The notes below the pieces were generated by a model. That model saw only the letters and a program-made list of their open reading frames with translations, had not been told where the DNA came from and did no database searches. DNA of 7,962 nucleotides, taken from a bacterium. GTDB lineage: Bacteria; Spirochaetota; JAHITG01. This document shows, piece after piece, positions 1-5,447 of the stretch. Positions within the stretch are counted from its first letter, which is position 1. Each line of letters begins with the position of its first letter. The translations under genes were made by a program, and so were the position numbers. The stretch is taken from NCBI GenBank assembly GCA_028711675.1, contig JAQTRT010000145.1, positions 1 through 7,962 on the forward strand, given 5' to 3'.

Positions 1-1161
1 GGGCAGGACATTGGACAGGGAAAGATAATTGCTGATGGTCCCGACCCTGACCTTGAATATGACATTGTTCGTAAATGCTGTCTTGATGATCTGGGAATTG
101 GACCCGATACCGTTATTCACCACAATGTTATTGAGCGCATTGCTGATGCCTGTGTTGGTGACGGAAATAACGGCAATATCATTTATTTTGTTCCCATAAC
201 TGTCTGTAACGCCTGTTATGATAATAGAGAATGGGGTATAGACCATGGCTGTCTGTACACTGATACGGCTTAAGAAATTGTTACAGGTGGATGCGGTAAC
301 CTGTATCACACCGCTTCTTCTGACTTTGTTGGAATAGGTATTGGTCACGATCAGATACTGGTTCCCGGCAACATCAAATTCAAAATCCGTTCCATCAAAG
401 GACTTCATGCCCCGGTCAGAGAGCCGCAATGTACAGGATGTATTATTATTGGAATATTTTAAATAATGGAACAAAGATGTCGTGGCAAAATAGAAATTAT
501 TGGTACAGTCTGTTTTGATATTATTGAACCGGTCATAAGCGATCACAGTCACTTTCGTGACGTTGTTCCATGTACGGCCTGCTGTGCATATGGTCGGATA
601 CCCTTTTAATTCGAATTTATTCAGGGCGTCCGGCATAAGATCAAGATTCCAGGGAAGCGCTTTATTCGTGCAGGCTTTAAGGATACGGTCGTCTGTACCG
701 GAATTGGAATAGAGGGAATTATAAATATAGTTTGTACCTGTGATCGTTGGGAGGTCCTGCTGGAAATGGATATAAACTTTCTGGGCCGTGGTCACAGCTG
801 ATATTTTTGTCAGCAAGGTCAGTAATCCGTTATTATAGTTCCATGTAAACTGATTATCTCCGGAAGGACGTGATGTACTATGCATCAGCCATTGGGCATT
901 ACTGCTGATGCTGTCCAATACGGTTATAGATGTAACATTGTTGATAGGATAATCGAAAAAAGCATTGCTGATGATGAATGAATCTGCCTTGGCATTTGTT
1001 TCTGCGCTTAATTCGAATATATATCTGATGTCCGCGTTCTTTCCTACAATAAAATTAGTAGGGGAGAGAGAGCTGTATATGTTGGTGGCTTGATGAGCTG
1101 CTGAACAAAGCTGTGTGAAAATAATCAGTAAAATTAATGCTAGTAGAGCGCTTTTTTTCAT
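1..1161 (-). CDS. Secreted Ig-like repeat protein, N-terminal part (runs off left edge)
   Basis: The frame is open for 387 codons from an ATG at 1161 to the window edge, with no stop, so the C-terminus is missing. Residues 1-21 form a signal peptide: MKK, a hydrophobic core (ALLALILLIIF), then LCSA before the likely cleavage. The Cys is not in a proper lipobox because Leu, not Gly/Ala/Ser, precedes it, so signal peptidase I cleavage is more likely. The mature part is rich in Asn, Thr and Ser and looks like beta-sandwich. Residues about 182-290 resemble bacterial Ig-like modules with the pattern TAG..(V)TV.AYD.(F)NN.KTD, and a second related module starts near 300 (ITGVTDSYGNKI). The role is probably a cell-surface or extracellular structural or adhesive protein; the exact family is not recognised. 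No good Shine-Dalgarno site precedes the ATG. Secretion is well supported; function is inference. Confidence 0.75.
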   Translation of the reverse strand, partial: MKKSALLALILLIIFTQLCSAAHQATNIYSSLSPTNFIVGKNADIRYIFELSAETNAKADSFIISNAFFDYPINNVTSITVLDSISSNAQWLMHSTSRPSGDNQFTWNYNNGLLTLLTKISAVTTAQKVYIHFQQDLPTITGTNYIYNSLYSNSGTDDRILKACTNKALPWNLDLMPDALNKFELKGYPTICTAGRTWNNVTKVTVIAYDRFNNIKTDCTNNFYFATTSLFHYLKYSNNNTSCTLRLSDRGMKSFDGTDFEFDVAGNQYLIVTNTYSNKVRRSGVIQVTASTCNNFLSRISVQTAMVYTPFSIIITGVTDSYGNKINDIAVISVTNTGISNALNNIVVNNGIGSNSQIIKTAFTNNVIFKVRVGTISNYLSLSNVLP

Positions 1162-1467
1162 AAAAATATGTTTTCTATGTCCATTCTCAAATCAAGTAAA
1201 ATATAAATATATAGTAGCAAATAATATGCCTATCTTGTTTATCGGCTTATAAATTTTAAATAATTAATATTAATAATCATTGAGAAAATGAAATTAACCG
1301 TATTTTTCCGAAGATTATCGCATATTTTACTTTAATTACGATCTATGGAATATATAATTGTGTAAAAATTATACATTAATCCGTAAATACACGGTTTCTT
1401 CAGCTTTTTCGCTCTTTTTCCTTTGGGGGGAAAATAATTATCTTATATAATATACACCATAATATTA

Positions 1468-1485
1468 TTTTTTCAACTGAAAAAA
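1468..1485. promoter_or_regulatory. Operator-like palindrome upstream of argB promoter
   Basis: The arms TTTTTTCA and TGAAAAAA form a perfect 8-base inverted repeat around a two-base centre (AC). It ends 15 bases before the -35 box of the proposed argB promoter, a plausible place for a regulator to bind. The A/T composition makes chance symmetry possible, and the site does not match the classical ARG box (TGAAT followed by ATTCA). Confidence 0.3.
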
Positions 1486-1500
1486 CCATGAATAAAATAC

Positions 1501-1528
1501 TTGAAATTAAAAAAAATTATGTTACACT
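1501..1528 (+). promoter_or_regulatory. Predicted promoter of argB-argD
   Basis: The -35 box TTGAAA (1501-1506, 5 of 6 consensus bases), a 16-base spacer and the -10 box TACACT (1523-1528, 4 of 6) are preceded by TG one base upstream of the -10, an extended -10 arrangement. Transcription would start near 1535, leaving a leader of about 17 bases that carries a weak Shine-Dalgarno site AAGGG (1542-1546) five bases before the argB ATG. Confidence 0.5.
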
Positions 1529-1551
1529 AAGCAGAAAAGGCAAGGGACATC

Positions 1552-2418
1552 ATGGAAAGATTTAAGATATGGATCGATAAAGCTAATATTCTGCTTGAAG
1601 TCTTACCTTATATAAAGAAATTCCATAATTCTACTATAGTGATAAAAATCGGCGGTGAACCCATGGTGGATGAGACCGCTAAAATGAACTTTGCCCTGGA
1701 CGTGGTTTTAATGAAATATGTGGGTATCAATCCGGTCATCATCCATGGCGGCGGGAAACAGATCACGGATATGATGAGAACTCTCGGCAAGAATCCTGTT
1801 TTTATCAACGGTCTCCGGGTCACGGATAAGAAGACCATGGAGATCACGGAGATGGTCCTGACCGGGCTTGTCAACAAGGATATCGTTGGTTTGATCAATC
1901 ATCACGGCGGAAAAGCTGTGGGTGTTTCGGGCCGGGATGGAAACCTGATCGAAGCCGTAAAATGGAAGGGAAGATCAGACCTCGGGTTTGTGGGTGAAGT
2001 GAAAAAAGTAAATCCGGAGGTCATCACCACGCTCATCGAGAAGAATTTTATCCCTATCATTTCTCCCGTAGGACTGGGGCAGAAAGGCGATGCTTATAAT
2101 ATCAACGCCGATACGGCAGCCAGCCGGATCGCCGTGGCCCTGAAGGCCGTGAAATTGATCATCCTTTCGAATGTGCGCGGTATCTACCGGAAACCGGATG
2201 ATGAGAAGAGCTTTATTTCTACATTGAAGATCAAGGAGATCAGCCGGTTGATCAAGAAAAAGATTGTTACCAAAGGCATGCTGCCCAAGGTGGAATCCTG
2301 TATCTATGCTCTTCAGAACGGTGTCCGGAAAGCACATGTCATCAACGGCCTTATCCCGCATTCCATCATCCTTGAGATTTTCACTGAAGCCGGTGTCGGC
2401 ACGGAGATTATACGATAA
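1552..2418 (+). CDS. argB: Acetylglutamate kinase
   Basis: The enzyme phosphorylates N-acetyl-L-glutamate with ATP, the second and usually controlling step of arginine synthesis in the cytoplasm. The 288 residues show the amino-acid kinase fold: VIKIGG (30-35, phosphate-binding Lys32), HGGGKQI (65-71), GLRVTD (87-92), VNKDIVGLINHHGG (107-120), NINADTAA (183-190) and KGMLPKVES (241-249). About 31 residues precede the first motif and read like the N-terminal helix (ANILLEVLPYIKKF) of hexameric, arginine-inhibited kinases such as the Thermotoga enzyme; the short E. coli type lacks it. With the C-terminal GVGTEI this suggests feedback inhibition by arginine (inference). After VIKIGG it has EPM where NAM or SAM is usual. 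Its stop codon directly abuts the argD start, so the two are translated as a coupled pair. Confidence 0.96.
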   Translation: MERFKIWIDKANILLEVLPYIKKFHNSTIVIKIGGEPMVDETAKMNFALDVVLMKYVGINPVIIHGGGKQITDMMRTLGKNPVFINGLRVTDKKTMEITEMVLTGLVNKDIVGLINHHGGKAVGVSGRDGNLIEAVKWKGRSDLGFVGEVKKVNPEVITTLIEKNFIPIISPVGLGQKGDAYNINADTAASRIAVALKAVKLIILSNVRGIYRKPDDEKSFISTLKIKEISRLIKKKIVTKGMLPKVESCIYALQNGVRKAHVINGLIPHSIILEIFTEAGVGTEIIR

Positions 2419-3624
2419 ATGAAGAATCCTTCGTTCGAAGAACTGCTCCATAAAGAAAAAGAATTCGTACTTCAGACCTACAGCCGGTACCCGGTTGCCC
2501 TGAAAAAAGGGAAGGGCGTTTATGTCTGGGATTTGCAGGGAAAGAAGTATCTTGATTTTTTCGCCGGTATCGCTGTCAATGACCTGGGATATGCCCATAA
2601 ACAGATAAAGAAAGCGGTGCAAAGATCGCTCAACCGCCTGATCCACGCTTCCAATTATTTTTATCTTGAACCGCAGATCAGCCTGGCTGAAAAACTTTCC
2701 CTTTCCTCAAGCCAGGGCAAGGTCTTTTTTGCGAACAGCGGGGCAGAGGCCAATGAGTGCGCCCTGAAACTGGCCCGTGTCTACGGCAACCAATGCCAGC
2801 CGCGGCGGGGTACCATCCTGACCCTGGAGAATTCATTCCATGGCCGGACACTGGCAACGCTTTTTGCCACGGGACAGGCGAAATATCATGCCGGATTCGA
2901 GCCTGCTGTGGGAAAATATGTTTATCTTGAACCCAATAATATCAGCCGTATCGATTCTGTCCTGAGTGATGACGTGTCTAGCGTTCTGATCGAGTTGGTC
3001 CAGGGAGAAGGCGGTGTCCGGGTCATGGACAAGACTTTTATCAGCGCTTTGTCCGAGAAATGCAGAAAAAAGAACGTTCTTTTCATGGTGGATGAAGTTC
3101 AGACCGGCCTGGGCCGGACCGGAAGATTATTCGCTTACGAACATTTCGGGATCATCCCGGATGTGATAACCCTGGCCAAACCATTGGCCGGCGGATTGCC
3201 CATGGGTGTGGCTATCATTAAAAGAGAACTGGCCGGATTATTGAAACCCGGCATGCACGCTTCGTCTTTTGGGGGAGGCTACATGGTCTGTTCCGTGGCG
3301 AATTGCGTGATCGATCTCATCCGGAAGGAAAAATTTCTCTCCCATATCCGGGAAATGGGGGATTATTTATCCGGGCAGTTCAAGGCCTTGAAACAAAAAT
3401 ATGATTTTATCGCGGAGACAAGGGGCCTGGGGCTTATGCAGGGTATGCAGTTAAAGTTCAACGGCAAGGAGATCGTGCAGAAAGCCCTGGAGAAAGGACT
3501 GATCATTAATTGCATTCAGGAAAATGTCCTGCGGTGTCTTCCGCCGCTGGTCATTGAGAAGGAACATATCGACCGGGCGGTCTCTATCCTTGATTCCGTC
3601 TTTTCAGACGCGGCAGGCAAGTGA
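2419..3624 (+). CDS. argD: Acetylornithine aminotransferase (class III PLP aminotransferase)
   Basis: The enzyme transfers an amino group from glutamate to N-acetylglutamate 5-semialdehyde, giving N-acetylornithine; many ArgD enzymes also act on N-succinyl-diaminopimelate in lysine synthesis. The length of 401 residues is normal. Visible motifs are NSGAEANE (106-113, cofactor phosphate loop), FHGRT (140-144), ELVQGEGG (192-199), VDEVQTGLGRTG (224-235, with Asp225 binding the pyridine nitrogen) and the PLP lysine Lys254 in TLAKPLAGGLPMG. The loop normally reading STFGGNPLAC is SSFGGGYMVC here (282-291), an unusual change near the cofactor. The ATG follows the argB TAA with no spacer; a GGAG at 2403-2406 is 12 bases upstream, so translational coupling is likely. 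Arginine context favours ArgD over related GABA or ornithine aminotransferases. No other arg genes lie in the window. Confidence 0.92.
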   Translation: MKNPSFEELLHKEKEFVLQTYSRYPVALKKGKGVYVWDLQGKKYLDFFAGIAVNDLGYAHKQIKKAVQRSLNRLIHASNYFYLEPQISLAEKLSLSSSQGKVFFANSGAEANECALKLARVYGNQCQPRRGTILTLENSFHGRTLATLFATGQAKYHAGFEPAVGKYVYLEPNNISRIDSVLSDDVSSVLIELVQGEGGVRVMDKTFISALSEKCRKKNVLFMVDEVQTGLGRTGRLFAYEHFGIIPDVITLAKPLAGGLPMGVAIIKRELAGLLKPGMHASSFGGGYMVCSVANCVIDLIRKEKFLSHIREMGDYLSGQFKALKQKYDFIAETRGLGLMQGMQLKFNGKEIVQKALEKGLIINCIQENVLRCLPPLVIEKEHIDRAVSILDSVFSDAAGK

Positions 3625-3635
3625 GCCGGTTCTTT

Positions 3636-4274
3636 TTAAAAACCTTCTTCACCGATCTTCAGCCGGTTGGCGAACTTCACTTCGGATTTGATCTCATGCA
3701 TGTTCTTTTCAATATGGATAATCTTTGAGATCACGTGGATGGAGAGGAGGAGGTTCTCGTTGAAGATAAGCGGATTCTCGTCCGTAGCCTCGGTAAAAGG
3801 GAAGTTGATGATCTTGTGTTTAAGCAGGTATGAATTGAGCAGGAATTCTTTCCGTAATATAAATTTTTCCTTATCCGTGGGCAGCAGCAGTTCCAGTGCT
3901 TCGTTCAGGCTGATGCCGTAATAATCTTCTTCGGTGAAGGGAAGCCGTTCCGGGTCCTTGATCTTGTTGATGATGGCATTGAACTTGATGTCTTCGATAT
4001 TAAAAAAAAGGAGCATGAGCAGTTCAAATTCAAATTCAGAGATCCTTTTTTTCAGGCGGTAAAAGTAATAACCGTCCAGCAGGTCTTTTTGCTCTTCCTC
4101 ATACTGGATGAACCCTTTTTTTAACTGAAAGATTTCTTCCTCGTTCAAGGAATTCGCTTTTTCGAAAATAAAAGGGAATTTCGCATGAAGGATGAACTGT
4201 ATCTTAGAAAAGAGATAGCTCTTTATCCGGCTGAGATATTCATAATAAATATCTTCATTATAATTCATATTCAT
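3636..4274 (-). CDS. Orphan protein resembling the winged-helix front part of AAA+ ATPases
   Basis: This 212-residue, mostly helical, Lys/Glu/Phe/Ile-rich protein has no signal peptide or membrane segment. Residues about 72-185 resemble the helical/winged-helix region that precedes the ATPase in a group of bacterial AAA+ proteins: RISEFEFELLMLLFFNIED recalls their FGLSPFERDVLLLC-type helix, LNEALELLLP and NSYLLKHKIINF follow in the expected order, and NPLIFNENLLLS matches the strand before the usual ATPase linker. It then ends after a short charged tail with no Walker motifs, and the intact convergent argD begins only 11 bases beyond. It is therefore either a free-standing adaptor-like domain or a remnant. 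The start at 4274 is chosen because AAGGAG lies five bases before it; an ATG 12 codons further upstream lies in repeat sequence without a ribosome site. Assignment rests on remembered family patterns. Confidence 0.6.
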   Translation of the reverse strand: MNMNYNEDIYYEYLSRIKSYLFSKIQFILHAKFPFIFEKANSLNEEEIFQLKKGFIQYEEEQKDLLDGYYFYRLKKRISEFEFELLMLLFFNIEDIKFNAIINKIKDPERLPFTEEDYYGISLNEALELLLPTDKEKFILRKEFLLNSYLLKHKIINFPFTEATDENPLIFNENLLLSIHVISKIIHIEKNMHEIKSEVKFANRLKIGEEGF

Positions 4275-4279
4275 AAATG

Positions 4280-4291
4280 CTCCTTGAGGAG
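4280..4291 (-). promoter_or_regulatory. Shine-Dalgarno site inside a small palindrome
   Basis: On the minus strand the leader reads CTCCTCAAGGAG, a perfect 5-base inverted repeat around CA. Its right half is the Shine-Dalgarno sequence AAGGAG, five bases from the ATG at 4274. In RNA, CUCC could pair with GGAG around a UCAA loop and mask the site. The site decides the start codon; the masking is inference and the stem is short. Confidence 0.45.
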
Positions 4292-4300
4292 ATTCCATAC

Positions 4301-4328
4301 CGCTGTCCACAGTTCAAAGTCCGTGTCC
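4301..4328. repeat. Degenerate heptad tandem repeat
   Basis: Four consecutive 7-base units can be read on the plus strand: CGCTGTC, CACAGTT, CAAAGTC and CGTGTCC, all beginning with C and the first three sharing a GT near the end. The match is loose, and the case is strengthened mainly by the clearer array of the same period 17 bases to the right. Confidence 0.3.
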
Positions 4329-4345
4329 CTTATCGCCGAGGGATC

Positions 4346-4373
4346 AAGGAACAACGAACTAAGAACTATGAAC
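4346..4373. repeat. Heptad tandem repeat next to tRNA-Arg
   Basis: Four exact-period units lie head to tail: AAGGAAC, AACGAAC, TAAGAAC and TATGAAC (minus strand GTTCNTW, roughly). Each ends in GAAC, and only the first three bases vary. The array stops four bases before the 3' end of the tRNA-Arg gene. Similar 7-base short tandem repeats are known from cyanobacteria and other genomes; whether this family recurs elsewhere in this genome cannot be seen here. Confidence 0.6.
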
Positions 4374-4377
4374 GATC

Positions 4378-4450
4378 GCGCCCAGAGGGAGTTGAACCCC
4401 CAGCCCTCAGAACCGCAATCTGATGCTCTATCCATTTGAGCTATGGGCGC
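4378..4450 (-). tRNA. tRNA-Arg (anticodon GCG)
   Basis: A 73-base cloverleaf is complete on the minus strand. The acceptor stem GCGCCCA/TGGGCGC is perfect, the D-stem is GCTC/GAGC, the anticodon stem is TCAGA/TCTGA around loop TTGCGGT, the variable loop has five bases, and the T-arm is GGGGG-TTCAACT-CCCTC with one G-T pair. The anticodon is GCG, reading CGC and CGT. A20 in the D-loop and C35 are arginine identity bases, A15 and T48 form the Levitt pair, and G36-G37 fits the TrmD methylation site. CCA is not encoded. GCG is unusual because bacteria mostly use ACG (read as inosine) for this box. A possible extended -10 (TGCTAAATT, minus strand of 4483-4491) lies upstream, without a convincing -35. 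It may be transcribed together with the following gene. Confidence 0.95.
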
Positions 4451-4525
4451 AACTTGCCGTTTCAATTAAAACTTACTTTGTTAATTTAGCATTTCAAGCT
4501 TTTTTTATTTTTAAACAAAGAAAGA

Positions 4526-5158
4526 TTATATTTTTTTATTTTTTTTCATTGTTTTGATAAATATCCTGACTAGGCCCGGATCAAACTGCTTGCCGGAATT
4601 CTCCTTGATGATCCGCATGGCGTTGGTGATGGATAAGGAATCCTTGTACGGCCTTTCGGAGATCATGGCATCAAAGGCATCGGCGATGCAGATGATGCGG
4701 GCATAAAGCGGGATGGCTTCGCCTTTCAGACCGTCCGGATACCCGGGAAATTTCCCTTTCTGCTTTCCGTCCCAGCGTTCATGATGATGCTTGATGGCCA
4801 GTAGGATCTCCCGGGGAAGATCAAGCTGGTTGATCAGGCGGAAACCCCTTTCAGAATGGTACCGGATGTTCTTGAACTCTTCGGTATTGAGCCGTTTGTC
4901 CGATAACAGGATCTCATCATCCACAAAGATTTTGCCGATATCATGCAGAATGGCGCTGACCCACAGGTACGGCACCTCTTCCTGGGAAATGATCTTGGCC
5001 TTGATCAATTCCGGTATCAGGAGATTAATGACCTTTTGGACACGCGAGGAATGCAGCAGGGTGACCTGGTCCTTGTTCTCCATGATCTCGATGAGCATGG
5101 GGATGATATAAGCGTTCAGGATAATTAATTCGTCTTCATGATGTTCTTGGGCCAGCAT
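4526..5158 (-). CDS. Stand-alone HD-GYP domain protein, likely cyclic-di-GMP phosphodiesterase
   Basis: The 210 residues are a single HD-GYP domain, the family that hydrolyses cyclic di-GMP using a metal centre. The visible ligand set is His36 (LLHSSRV), His72-Asp73 (ILHDIGKI), His101 (YHSERGF), His125-His126 (HHERWDG) and Asp160 (CIADAFDAM); Lys76 follows the HD pair. The GYP motif (139-141, PGYPDGLKG) is present, but six extra residues (about KQKGKF) lie between WDG and the proline before GYP, where one or two are normal. ERPYKDSLSITNAM and GKQFDPGLV complete the family C-terminus. There is no receiver, PAS or membrane segment, so input must come from expression or a partner. No Shine-Dalgarno site is visible before the ATG. 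All metal residues are intact, so activity is likely; a degenerate signalling role remains possible because of the insertion. Confidence 0.88.
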   Translation of the reverse strand: MLAQEHHEDELIILNAYIIPMLIEIMENKDQVTLLHSSRVQKVINLLIPELIKAKIISQEEVPYLWVSAILHDIGKIFVDDEILLSDKRLNTEEFKNIRYHSERGFRLINQLDLPREILLAIKHHHERWDGKQKGKFPGYPDGLKGEAIPLYARIICIADAFDAMISERPYKDSLSITNAMRIIKENSGKQFDPGLVRIFIKTMKKNKKI

Positions 5159-5224
5159 GTTGTGTTTAGAATAATATACTTAAAAATAAAATCAATATCT
5201 TTTTCCGCCTTGTTATAAAACTGC

Positions 5225-5252
5225 TTGACAGGATAATTAATATGATTATTAT
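5225..5252 (+). promoter_or_regulatory. Promoter of tRNA-Ser
   Basis: A perfect -35 box TTGACA (5225-5230), a 16-base spacer and the -10 box TATTAT (5247-5252, 5 of 6) point at the tRNA gene. The predicted transcription start near 5259 is about 11 bases before the mature tRNA 5' end. This matches a housekeeping sigma-70-type promoter for a single-gene tRNA unit. Confidence 0.65.
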
Positions 5253-5269
5253 TGACCTTGATTCTGAAA

Positions 5270-5357
5270 GGAGAGGTCGCATAGTTGGTCTAGTGCGTAT
5301 GCCTGGAGAGCATATGAACTCGCAAGGGTTCCGTGGGTTCAAATCCCACCCTCTCCG
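5270..5357 (+). tRNA. tRNA-Ser (anticodon GGA)
   Basis: An 88-base class II tRNA. The acceptor stem GGAGAGG/CCTCTCC is perfect with discriminator G. The D-stem is GCA/TGC, the anticodon stem TATGC/GCATA encloses CTGGAGA (anticodon GGA, reading TCC and TCT), and the long variable arm GAACTC-GCAA-GGGTTC forms a six-pair stem with one G-T pair. The T-arm is GTGGG-TTCAAAT-CCCAC. The long variable arm and G discriminator are the serine hallmarks. CCA is not encoded, so a CCA-adding enzyme is needed. It stands alone on the plus strand between two minus-strand genes. Confidence 0.96.
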
Positions 5358-5424
5358 AATGGAAGTGAACGAGGAGTCTGCGGAAGAATAAGCTTTCAGC
5401 GGCTTTATCGTAATCTGCCTTTAC

Positions 5425-5447
5425 GGAAAATAACTCCGTTATTTTCC
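5425..5447. terminator. Symmetrical hairpin, probable bidirectional terminator
   Basis: Perfect 10-base arms GGAAAATAAC (5425-5434) and GTTATTTTCC (5438-5447) flank a three-base loop. It lies between the convergent tRNA-Ser gene and the FAH-family gene, whose TAA stop (5439-5441) is inside the stem. On either strand the 3' arm is U-rich (UUAUUUU), as in an intrinsic terminator serving both directions, although the U-run lies inside the stem rather than after it and the stem is A-U rich. Confidence 0.45.

Larger units (their letters stand above)
1162..1551. other. A+T-rich divergent intergenic region
   Basis: This 390-base spacer separates the secreted-protein gene (minus) from argB (plus), and no coding frame is credible. 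It contains long A/T runs, a perfect 12-base palindrome ATTAATATTAAT at 1263-1274, a pyrimidine-rich stretch near 1394-1424 followed by six G residues (1425-1430), and the argB promoter elements at its right end. A promoter for the minus-strand gene must lie in its left part, but many TATA-like strings occur there and none stands out. Confidence 0.7.

Noticed and set aside
1162..1551. A riboswitch or small RNA in the spacer upstream of argB
   Set aside because: No conserved aptamer core or strong G+C-rich stem is seen; the proposed argB leader is only about 17 bases.
1975..2646. 223-codon minus-strand frame across argB and argD
   Set aside because: It lies antisense to two strongly conserved genes, resembles no family I know, and has no ribosome site; it is a shadow of the coding strand.
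3623..3667. Direct repeat AGCCGGTT at 3623-3630 and 3660-3667 around the convergent stops
   Set aside because: It is only eight bases, one copy at the end of argD and one in the coding part of the neighbour; best explained by chance.
4275..4310. Longer N-terminus for the 3636-4274 gene using the ATG at 4310
   Set aside because: The extra 12 codons are read from heptad-like sequence, while a clear AAGGAG sits five bases before the ATG at 4274.
4185..4439. 84-codon plus-strand frame over the repeats and the tRNA-Arg
   Set aside because: It overlaps the start of the 3636-4274 gene, the heptads and the tRNA in antisense, with no protein-like pattern.
4271..4465. 64-codon minus-strand frame with a translation beginning MKRQVAPIAQMDRAS
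   Set aside because: It is read through the tRNA-Arg gene; this AQMDRAS-type peptide is a well-known artefact of translating tRNA genes.
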